Shown here one piece after another: positions 5,975 through 11,472 of a DNA stretch of 11,472 nucleotides (position 1 is its first letter; each line of letters opens with the position of its first letter). This stretch comes from Bacteroidota bacterium (GTDB lineage Bacteria > Bacteroidota > Bacteroidia > Bacteroidales > UBA10428): positions 1 through 11,472 of the forward strand of contig JAGDMB010000133.1 of assembly GCA_017860375.1 (NCBI GenBank). Direction: 5' to 3'. The notes under the pieces were generated by a model. That model worked only from the letters and a program-made list of their open reading frames with translations. It did no database searches and was not told the DNA's origin. A program made the position numbers and the translations under genes.

Positions 5975-6291
5975 CCGCTTATTAAGTAATAATAATTAAT
6001 TAAATTATAATTTATCTTGGCAGGTGCATTCATTTTTAAGCTGTAGAATTTCCTTTTTCCGGATCAGAGTGGGAAGGTACCATTGAAAGTACTTCTGAAT
6101 GGTATGTATTTATCTCCAATAAACAGGGTACTCATTTTATTCTTCCATTCTGCCATTCATCTTTGATAGTATTCTTTAAATTTTCAATTTAACAACATTG
6201 AGGTCATTGCAGCCATATTGAGAAGATATTCAATTTGCCTATCAGCGCCTTAATAGACATTGATTTTGCCTTTTATAGAGGTTTCAGGGTT
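5975..6291. other. Intergenic region without a gene
   Basis: This is A+T-rich DNA between the heme/propeller gene and the tandem repeat units. No convincing open frame is present on either strand. At 6258-6285 the blocks CATTGATTTTGCC and AGAGGTTTC, next to repeat unit E, recur in the same order at 3436-3476, so at least the right edge seems to belong to the repeat family's flanks. Confidence 0.35.
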
Positions 6292-6397
6292 GTGATCCAG
6301 TTGGGATGATTCGCACCCGAAGGCCAGCCGCCAAAGCTGCTCAATATCCCAACCGGATAGAAACAAAAAAGGCAGCCAATGGCTGCGATTTTCATAC
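6292..6397 (-). repeat. tRNA-end/terminator repeat, unit E
   Basis: This is the outermost of three tandem units behind tRNA-Arg. Its arms have changed to CCAGTTGGGAT (6297-6307) and ATCCCAACCGG, where the other units have CCCCGGCGGGAT and ATCCCGCCGG. Both arms changed together, so the hairpin is kept. The middle keeps CGCACCCGAAGGCCA and AAAGCTGCTC. On the minus strand the terminator at 6365-6386 lies upstream of this palindrome and just after the tRNA-like end of unit F. Confidence 0.75.
6365..6386 (-). terminator. Terminator hairpin between units F and E
   Basis: GCAGCC (6372-6377) and GGCTGC (6381-6386) form a perfect 6-base-pair stem with a three-base loop. On the minus strand it is followed by a TTTTTT run (6370-6365). 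It stands directly after the GGGGTCAC tRNA-like end at 6398. Confidence 0.65.
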
Positions 6398-6521
6398 GTG
6401 ACCCCGGCGGGATTACTCGCACCCGCAGGGCCACCCGCAAAGCTGCTCGTGATACCGCCGGCTAAGCCGCGTACCTTGTGCATAAAAAAAGGGCAGAGTT
6501 ATGCGAAACACTACCCTTTTT
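6398..6521 (-). repeat. tRNA-end/terminator repeat, unit F
   Basis: This is a 124-base unit starting with the exact 16-base tRNA-Arg end GTGACCCCGGCGGGAT. Arms CCGGCGGGATTACTCGC and the matching GCTCGTGATACCGCCGG enclose the core CACCCGCAGGGCCACCCGCAAAGCT. TAAGCCGCG, TTGTGCATAAAAAAA and the hairpin at 6484-6521 follow. It is very close to copy A in its second half. Confidence 0.8.
6484..6521 (-). terminator. Terminator-like hairpin between units G and F (bidirectional)
   Basis: AAAAAGGG (6486-6493) pairs with CCCTTTTT (6514-6521) around an imperfect inner stem and a loop containing ATGCG. A and T tracts flank both sides, so it could work in either direction. It has the same place and loop as the hairpin in copy A. 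Confidence 0.6.
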
Positions 6522-6647
6522 GTGACCCCGGCGGGATGACTCGCTCGCACGAAGACCAACCGCAAGGCCGCTCGAGATCCCGCCGGTTGAGTTGCGAGCC
6601 TGGTGCATAAAAAAAGCGAAAAGGCTTGCGAGTCTCTTCGCTTCGTT
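6522..6647 (-). repeat. tRNA-end/terminator repeat, unit G
   Basis: This is a 126-base unit directly behind the tRNA. It starts with GTGACCCCGGCGGGAT and has the arm pair CCGGCGGGAT / ATCCCGCCGG and the core CTCGCTCGCACGAAG...CAAGGCCGCTCGAG, nearest to copy B. It ends with GGTGCATAAAAAAA and the tRNA terminator. Together E, F and G give periods of 106, 124 and 126 bases leading into the tRNA gene. Confidence 0.8.
6609..6642 (-). terminator. Rho-independent terminator of tRNA-Arg
   Basis: On the minus strand AGCGAAGAG (6642-6634) pairs with CTTTTCGCT (6623-6615, one G-T pair) and is followed by TTTTTTT ending at 6609. It begins seven bases after the tRNA 3' end, so the primary transcript needs little 3' trimming. 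Confidence 0.75.
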
Positions 6648-6648
6648 G

Positions 6649-6722
6649 TGACCCCGGCGGGATTCAAACCCACGACTTCCAGATCCGGAATCTGACGTTC
6701 TATTCAGCTGAACTACGGGGCC
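6649..6722 (-). tRNA. tRNA-Arg (anticodon CCG)
   Basis: The minus strand folds into a complete 74-nucleotide cloverleaf. The acceptor GGCCCCG / CGGGGTC has one G-T pair and discriminator A at 6649. The D-stem is GTTC / GAAC. The anticodon stem TCAGA / TCTGG holds the loop TTCCGGA, giving CCG at positions 34-36, which reads the Arg codon CGG. The T-stem GTGGG / CCCGC carries the loop TTTGAAT. The 3' CCA is not encoded (AC AACG follows), as is common in this phylum. Its last 16 bases are the seed of the repeat family found at 344, 3657, 3768, 3945, 6292, 6398 and 6522. A possible -7 box lies directly upstream and a terminator directly downstream, so it seems to be a single-gene transcript. Confidence 0.95.
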
Positions 6723-6732
6723 GGATAGGATG

Positions 6733-6740
6733 CAAAGATA
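6733..6740 (-). promoter_or_regulatory. -7 element of the tRNA-Arg promoter
   Basis: TATCTTTG on the minus strand is an exact TAnnTTTG match ending 11 bases before the tRNA 5' end, which fits a start only a few bases upstream of the mature RNA. It is preceded by a near repeat (TTGCTATC twice). A -33 TTTG is not clear. Confidence 0.6.
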
Positions 6741-6954
6741 GCAAGATAGCAATTTATTTTTAGAATCAAGAGGCCGGAACCAGGAACCCGGATAAGTGAA
6801 AAAGGACAATCTATAGGAAGCGGCAAGAACAAAGACAAGTCGACGGAGCCTGTCCATCCGCATCCGCCGTGAAAATTAACGGCACCCTAACAATAGTCAT
6901 TCCTATACTAAACTTTTTTTTCTACCTTGCATCGGTTTTTGTTCCCTTTTTGCC
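6741..6954. other. Divergent intergenic region between tRNA-Arg and the sigma gene
   Basis: No gene is seen. A minus-strand open frame here reads on through the tRNA and the repeats and is not credible. A weak hairpin GCCGT...ACGGC lies at 6866-6883. TACCTTGC at about 6923 is only a partial match to a -7 box, so the promoter of the sigma operon is not identified. Confidence 0.4.
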
Positions 6955-7542
6955 ATGAATAACCTGCCCGACAGGAATGAAGGATCACTGAAATGGTTCA
7001 ACCAGGTGGTAAACAAATATTATCCCTGTTTGTGCGATTTTGCCTTTGTCATTACACAGTCCAAAGAATTCTCGGAGGAGATCGTGGATGATGTTTTTTT
7101 GAAAATCTGGGATCGCCGCGAGGAAGTTTCCCATATCGAAAATCTTACCTCTTATTTATACAAGGCAGTAAGGAATACTTCGCTTAATTACCTGGAAAAG
7201 AAAAACAGACTTCATTTTGTTTCCTTTGAGAACCTGCCTGAAATAAACCTTCCGTCCGAAATGAAAACACCGGAAGAGGATATTATTTCAAAGGAAGCCT
7301 ACCGCGATATAACACGGGTCATCAATTCCCTTCCCGCAAAATGCAGGCTCATCTTTAAGCTTGCCAAGGAAGACGGCCTGAAATACAAAGAGATTGCCAG
7401 CCTGCTTAACCTGTCTGAAAAAACCATCGAGAACCAGATTTCCATCGCCCTGAAAAAAGTATCGGAATGTCTCAAACAGGGACAATCCCTTTCCGGGAAA
7501 ATTAAAAACGGACTTTCCGGGCTTTTATCCGCCTTGCTTTAA
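6955..7542 (+). CDS. ECF RNA polymerase sigma factor (Bacteroidetes FecI-like)
   Basis: A 195-residue extracytoplasmic-function sigma factor that would direct RNA polymerase to the receptor operon when released by its anti-sigma partner. Region 2 spans ~17-85 (FSEEIVDDVFLKIWDRR is the conserved helix; the segment to ~80, AVRNTSLNYLEKK, completes the promoter-melting part). Region 4 spans ~118-172, with SLPAKCRLIFKLAKEDGLKYKEIASLLNLS and EKTIENQISIALKKV as the helix-turn-helix. Length and motifs fit the sigma-70 family expanded in Bacteroides and relatives. The ATG at 6955 gives the usual start ahead of region 2. A FecR-type gene follows after 107 bases and a SusC-type receptor after that, the normal order for a cell-surface signalling operon. 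Confidence 0.92.
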   Translation: MNNLPDRNEGSLKWFNQVVNKYYPCLCDFAFVITQSKEFSEEIVDDVFLKIWDRREEVSHIENLTSYLYKAVRNTSLNYLEKKNRLHFVSFENLPEINLPSEMKTPEEDIISKEAYRDITRVINSLPAKCRLIFKLAKEDGLKYKEIASLLNLSEKTIENQISIALKKVSECLKQGQSLSGKIKNGLSGLLSALL

Positions 7543-7649
7543 CCTTTCAGATTTTTTTCATTGCTGCTTTGGGGGTATTCGGAAAAATTGCTGTTCTATT
7601 ACAGGAACAAAGAGTGCCATTTATCCTGTTACGGAGAAAAAATCAAACC

Positions 7650-8657
7650 ATGCCGGACACCAAAATTTTCAATGTAATTGCAAGGGTTCTTAACGGATCC
7701 GCCTCTTTAATAGATCATCAGGATTTAACCCAATGGAGGTCCGCATCCGACAGCAACGAACAGACCTTTGCTTCCATGCGTCAGTACTGGAAACTGAAAA
7801 ATCCCCGGGAACTCAATGAAACCGAGAAATCACGTGTGAACGGTTTGCTCCGGTATGCGGAAGAGTCATTCCAACTTAGGAAACCGGAACCCAGGAACAA
7901 GCTGAATATCCGGAAATTATTGCGTTATGCTGCCCTTTTGGCCGCAGTTATAGGATTCGGATTGCTGATAAAGATCCTTTTTACACCCGACCCTTCAGCC
8001 GAAATTAAAACATCCGAAATTTTTGTTACGCGCGGAAGCCGAGCCCAGATCACCCTGCCTGATAATTCGGTGGTATGGATTGGCAATGAGAGCCGCCTGA
8101 GTTACCCGAATAAGTTTTCGGGATCATACCGCGAAGTAACCTTTAGCGGGGAAGCTTTCTTTGATGTTACCAGCGACAAAAACCATCCCTTCCTCGTACA
8201 CACATCCGGTCCTATCATTAGAGTAACGGGTACGGAATTTTATGTGCATGATTACCCCGATGATCCTTCCATGGAAACCAGCCTGATTTCGGGGGGAATA
8301 GACCTTGTGGTTGACGATCGCATCCTTTCCACGATGCAGGCAGGAACCCGGCTTATCTACCTGAAAGAAACCGGGAAACTGGTGTCCGGTGCCTTTGATG
8401 AGGAATTTTACGAGTTCTGGAAAAAAGGGGAATACTCTTTTGTTGACAAGCCTTTCAGTGAAATCGCCTCCATGATGAGGAGGGTGTATAACGTGGAAAT
8501 TGTCATCAAGGACAATGAACTGAAAGGAAAGCGCTTTACCGGGAGCATAGGACGGGATGACAATGTGTATACCCTGCTTGAGGTCTTTAAGCAGTCCTCC
8601 TCCACACCCTTTGATTATACCATGGACAATAACTGGATTTATATTAAAAGAAAATAG
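7650..8657 (+). CDS. FecR-family anti-sigma factor (FecR + DUF4974)
   Basis: A 335-residue inner-membrane regulator. The cytoplasmic N-terminus (~1-88) would hold the ECF sigma factor, a single membrane helix covers ~91-111 (LLRYAALLAAVIGFGLLIKIL), and the rest is periplasmic. Residues ~121-220 match the FecR domain (VTRGSRAQITLPDNSVVWIG, SYREVTFSGEAFFDV, VTGTEFYV). Residues ~265-333 match the C-terminal DUF4974 domain, which resembles the STN fold (FSEIASMMRRVYNVEI, RFTGSI, TLLEVF, WIYIKRK). The ATG at 7650 has a GGAG about 15 bases upstream and gives normal domain spacing; an in-frame TTG at 7569 would add an unlikely extension. It lies between the sigma factor and a receptor with an STN domain, which is its expected signalling partner. 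Confidence 0.92.
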   Translation: MPDTKIFNVIARVLNGSASLIDHQDLTQWRSASDSNEQTFASMRQYWKLKNPRELNETEKSRVNGLLRYAEESFQLRKPEPRNKLNIRKLLRYAALLAAVIGFGLLIKILFTPDPSAEIKTSEIFVTRGSRAQITLPDNSVVWIGNESRLSYPNKFSGSYREVTFSGEAFFDVTSDKNHPFLVHTSGPIIRVTGTEFYVHDYPDDPSMETSLISGGIDLVVDDRILSTMQAGTRLIYLKETGKLVSGAFDEEFYEFWKKGEYSFVDKPFSEIASMMRRVYNVEIVIKDNELKGKRFTGSIGRDDNVYTLLEVFKQSSSTPFDYTMDNNWIYIKRK

Positions 8658-8716
8658 AAAATTATTGATTCTGCCTTCCCTGAGGCATAACAAAAATTAA
8701 CTAACCAATAACCATT

Positions 8717-11472
8717 ATGAAATCTGAATACTCAGTTTTTCCGGTCATCAAACACAGATTCAGCCAAGGTATGAATCTGATCAAACCGGTTCGGTGGTTA
8801 CTGCTGATCCTTATTCTTGCCGGACCTCTGAATATCAGGGCACAGGATAAGAAGACGGTTACCATCCGGGCGAATCAGGCATTGATTACCGATGTCCTCG
8901 AACAGGTTGAAAAGCAGACCGATTACAATTTCTTCTATGATAACGAAGTAATCGATCAGAACAGAAAACTCGACCTGGTGCTGGAAAATGTGAGCCTGGA
9001 AACTGCTCTTTCGAAGATATGCAGTGACACGCATCTCTCCTGGCAGATCCAGGACCGTTTTATCGTCCTTAAAAAGGAGACGCCTCAGCAGACAAAACAG
9101 CCATTAATAATCAGTGGAACAGTTGTGGACGAGCAGGATGTTCCCTTGATCGGCGTGACGGTTTTAATAAAGGGAACCACCACAGGTACCACTACGGATT
9201 TAAACGGGGATTTCAAAATGGAAGTTCCAGACGATGGAACCGTTCTGGTATTCCGGTATGTTGGAATGAAAGAACAGGAAATTCCGGTAAAAGGACAGGA
9301 CAAAATCCGCGTGATGATGATCGAAGAAGCAATCGGGCTTGAGGAGGTGGTAATTATCGGATACGGGACGCAGAAAAAGAAAGACTTAACCGGCGCGGTA
9401 TCCGTCGTGAATGTCAGCGAAATGCAGAAAGTAAAGGTTCAGGGAGTCGGAGAGGCTTTGCAGGGGCAAATACCGGGTATCTCGGTAGTCACCAGCGGTG
9501 ATCCGGGAACCATGGCTGAAGTCAGGATCCGCGGGGTAGGTTCTTTCTCCAATGTAGGACCTTTGTATGTAATTGATGGATTGATCCTGAATGATGCCAA
9601 CCACATTAACACATCAGATATCGAATCCATCCAGATCATGAAGGATGCCTCATCGGCTGCCATTTACGGAGCCCGCGGAGCCAACGGTGTCATTATCATT
9701 ACCACCAAAACGGGCAAGGAAGGCCCTGCCAAAATCAATTTCACGGCAAGTTACGGTGTGGAGGAACTGGCCAAGAAAATCGACATGATGAATTCCGAAG
9801 AATTCCTTTACTATAACCAGTTGAGCTATATCAATGCCGGAGCCGAGTGGCTCGGGAAACCTGCCGACAGCACTTCCATCCCTTCCACGGACTGGCAGAA
9901 AGCTATTTTTGAACGGGGACAGGTTCAGGATTATAACCTGAGCGTCACCGGCGGAGGAAAAAACAGCAAATACATGATAGGAGGCGGTTATTTTACACAG
10001 GACGGCGTGCTGACAGGCCCCTGGTATGACCGCTATACCTTCCGCATCAATTCGGAAGGCAAGCAGGGAAAGATCACCTTTGGTGAAAACGTCTCTTTTA
10101 TCCGGACGAACCAGAAACTGACCAATACAGGTACAAGTTCTTTTGCCAATGCGCTGACTATGCCTCCGGTCATTCCGGTTCGCGATCCATATGAAATTAC
10201 CGGCCGGGGATATTACGGATACGGATCGGTAAGCTATCCGACTTACAGCACTAACCCGGTTGCAGAGCAGGAAAATGTGGATGACCGGCAAACCAATAAC
10301 CGCCTGATCGGGAACCTGTATTTCGAGTGGAATATTCTGAAAGGGCTGAAGTATAAAGCAAACCTTGGAATTGACTACTGGTATGGAAACCGGAAACAGA
10401 TTAACAACGGCTATACAATGCGTTACCTCTCCGTTGAAACGAGATGGGACAACAAGTTATGGGAGAATAGAGATGAAAGATTGACTTTGTTGAATGAGCA
10501 CACCCTTAATTATCAGACCACCCTTGGAAAATCGAAAATTGAGGCCATGGCTGGGTTTACCACTGAAAACAATTTTTGGAAATACCTGGCCGCGGAAGGG
10601 TACAACCAGAAAGTCGACGGGCTCTGGGAGATCGACCTGGTGCAGGAGCAAAACAATATGTGGGGCAGCCAGCAGGAAAATGCCATGATATCCTACCTGG
10701 GAAGGTTAAATTACGATTACAATGAAAAATACCTCTTCCAGTTCAATATCCGGCGTGACGGATCTTCAAAATTCGGTCCCAATACACGATGGGGTACTTT
10801 CCCGTCAGCCAGTCTGGGCTGGAGGGTCAGCAACGAACGCTTTTTTGACCCCTTGCGAACCTTGGTATCCGATCTGAAACTCCGCGTAAGCTATGGTAAA
10901 CTGGGCGATATGCAGACCCTTGGTAATTATGATTACCAGGCTACCATCAACCACAGCGGTCCGTACGAAGGTTTTTATGCGGTAATTGGCTCGAACCAGA
11001 CAGTACGTGAAGGTGCACTGCAAACCGAGCGGGTAAATCCCAATCTGAAATGGGAAACAAAGACTACTCTCAACTTTGGAATGGATTTCGGATTGTTCAA
11101 TAATCAACTTTACGGTTCGGCGGAGTACTTTATTTCCAATTCAGCCGACCTGCTGGTTTCCCTGCCGGTGGCTATGGCAACAGGTGTGGGTGTATCCCTG
11201 GAAGAAGCGGTCGAATGGACCAATTTCGGTGAAATGAAAAACACCGGCTTTGAATTGACCCTTGGCTATAAGGAAAATGCAAGCAAATTTAAATACAATA
11301 TATCGGTAAACTTTGCTACCCTGCACAATGAAGTGCTGAAATTAGGAGCAGCAGAAGGCTATACGGAAGGCTGGTACAACCAGGTCAACCGTACCGAAGA
11401 AGGCCGGTCTGTGGCGGATTTTTACCTGATCGAAACCGACGGGATCTTTCAGAATATGGACGAGGTGCTTGC
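8717..11472 (+). CDS. SusC/RagA-family TonB-dependent receptor with STN domain (3' end beyond window)
   Basis: The first 918 codons of an outer-membrane receptor that takes up an oligosaccharide or other nutrient with TonB energy, normally with a SusD-like lid lipoprotein. After a signal peptide (hydrophobic ~27-40, RAQD cleavage region near 41-44) come an STN domain (~47-118, VTIRANQALITDVLEQV to FIVLKK), a carboxypeptidase-regulatory-like domain (~131-200), and the motif LEEVVIIGYGTQKKKDLTGA (208-227). The plug then follows, with the SusC signature YVIDGLILND, IESIQIMKDASSAAIYGARG and ANGVIIITTKTG to ~333, and then a long beta-barrel. ATG at 8717 is used; ATG at 8771 is a possible shorter start. 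The STN domain implies signalling to the FecR-like protein encoded 59 bases upstream. Families of this type are usually ~1000-1100 residues, so perhaps 100-200 are missing. The ligand cannot be read from the sequence. Confidence 0.93.
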   Translation, partial: MKSEYSVFPVIKHRFSQGMNLIKPVRWLLLILILAGPLNIRAQDKKTVTIRANQALITDVLEQVEKQTDYNFFYDNEVIDQNRKLDLVLENVSLETALSKICSDTHLSWQIQDRFIVLKKETPQQTKQPLIISGTVVDEQDVPLIGVTVLIKGTTTGTTTDLNGDFKMEVPDDGTVLVFRYVGMKEQEIPVKGQDKIRVMMIEEAIGLEEVVIIGYGTQKKKDLTGAVSVVNVSEMQKVKVQGVGEALQGQIPGISVVTSGDPGTMAEVRIRGVGSFSNVGPLYVIDGLILNDANHINTSDIESIQIMKDASSAAIYGARGANGVIIITTKTGKEGPAKINFTASYGVEELAKKIDMMNSEEFLYYNQLSYINAGAEWLGKPADSTSIPSTDWQKAIFERGQVQDYNLSVTGGGKNSKYMIGGGYFTQDGVLTGPWYDRYTFRINSEGKQGKITFGENVSFIRTNQKLTNTGTSSFANALTMPPVIPVRDPYEITGRGYYGYGSVSYPTYSTNPVAEQENVDDRQTNNRLIGNLYFEWNILKGLKYKANLGIDYWYGNRKQINNGYTMRYLSVETRWDNKLWENRDERLTLLNEHTLNYQTTLGKSKIEAMAGFTTENNFWKYLAAEGYNQKVDGLWEIDLVQEQNNMWGSQQENAMISYLGRLNYDYNEKYLFQFNIRRDGSSKFGPNTRWGTFPSASLGWRVSNERFFDPLRTLVSDLKLRVSYGKLGDMQTLGNYDYQATINHSGPYEGFYAVIGSNQTVREGALQTERVNPNLKWETKTTLNFGMDFGLFNNQLYGSAEYFISNSADLLVSLPVAMATGVGVSLEEAVEWTNFGEMKNTGFELTLGYKENASKFKYNISVNFATLHNEVLKLGAAEGYTEGWYNQVNRTEEGRSVADFYLIETDGIFQNMDEVL

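Noticed and set aside
6292..6663. CRISPR array
   Set aside because: The repeating units are over 100 bases long, palindromic throughout and imperfect, with no unique spacers of even length and no cas gene.
6250..6863. Three overlapping minus-strand open frames of 77-133 codons over the tandem repeats and tRNA-Arg
   Set aside because: They run through a functional-looking tRNA gene and its terminator. Open frames arise because the units lack stops in some frames, not because they encode protein.
8124..8693. 189-codon minus-strand open frame
   Set aside because: It is a shadow of the FecR-like gene on the plus strand, which has clear domains in its own frame.
9650..10291. 213-codon minus-strand open frame
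   Set aside because: It is a shadow of the SusC-type receptor reading frame, which is continuous here and matches the family.

Overview
The window looks like a chromosomal segment of a member of the Bacteroidota, probably an environmental polysaccharide degrader of the Bacteroidales or Marinilabiliales type. The evidence is an ECF sigma factor / FecR anti-sigma / SusC-type TonB-dependent receptor operon, a lipoprotein glycoside-hydrolase-like protein of the DUF5060 type, and promoter elements of the TAnnTTTG class typical of the phylum. No rRNA, CRISPR array, integrase, transposase or prophage gene was seen.

Layout, left to right. Positions 1-460 hold no convincing gene but carry a copy (A) of a repeat that resembles the 3' end of a tRNA joined to a terminator hairpin. 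A plus-strand lipoprotein gene of the DUF5060 / collagen-binding-like family follows (503-2437). Next, on the minus strand, is a very A+T-rich toxin-antitoxin pair: a Phd-type antitoxin (2976-3194) and a PIN-domain VapC-like toxin (2605-2988), overlapping by 13 bases, with a good promoter and a possible operator upstream. From about 3260 to 4234 there is roughly 1 kb of non-coding DNA rich in palindromes, with repeat copies B, C and D, and with an 18/19-base inverted repeat near its edges. A minus-strand gene (4235-5914) encodes a membrane-anchored or exported protein that combines a c-type heme motif with a PD40/TolB-like beta-propeller. From 6292 to 6648 three further repeat units (E, F, G) stand in tandem directly behind the 3' end of a minus-strand tRNA-Arg(CCG) gene (6649-6722). 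To the right, DNA that is G+C richer than the toxin-antitoxin and propeller loci holds the sigma factor (6955-7542), the FecR-like anti-sigma factor (7650-8657) and the start of a large SusC/RagA-type receptor (8717 to the window edge).

How the parts fit together. The right-hand genes form a cell-surface signalling and uptake unit: the receptor has the N-terminal STN domain that contacts a FecR-type anti-sigma factor, which in turn controls the sigma factor, so substrate binding outside the cell can switch on the operon. A SusD-type partner would be expected just beyond the right edge. The left half reads as an accessory region.

The most notable observation is the repeat family. Seven copies, all in one orientation, match the last ~16 bases of the tRNA-Arg gene (GTGACCCCGGCGGGAT on the plus strand). 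Most are followed, in the tRNA's direction, by a terminator-like hairpin. The units form hairpins of their own whose arms change in a paired way between copies. The copies bracket the two accessory modules (503-3194 and 4235-5914), like attachment-site remnants or a tRNA-derived repeat that spread through transcript 3' ends. Which of these is right cannot be decided from this window.
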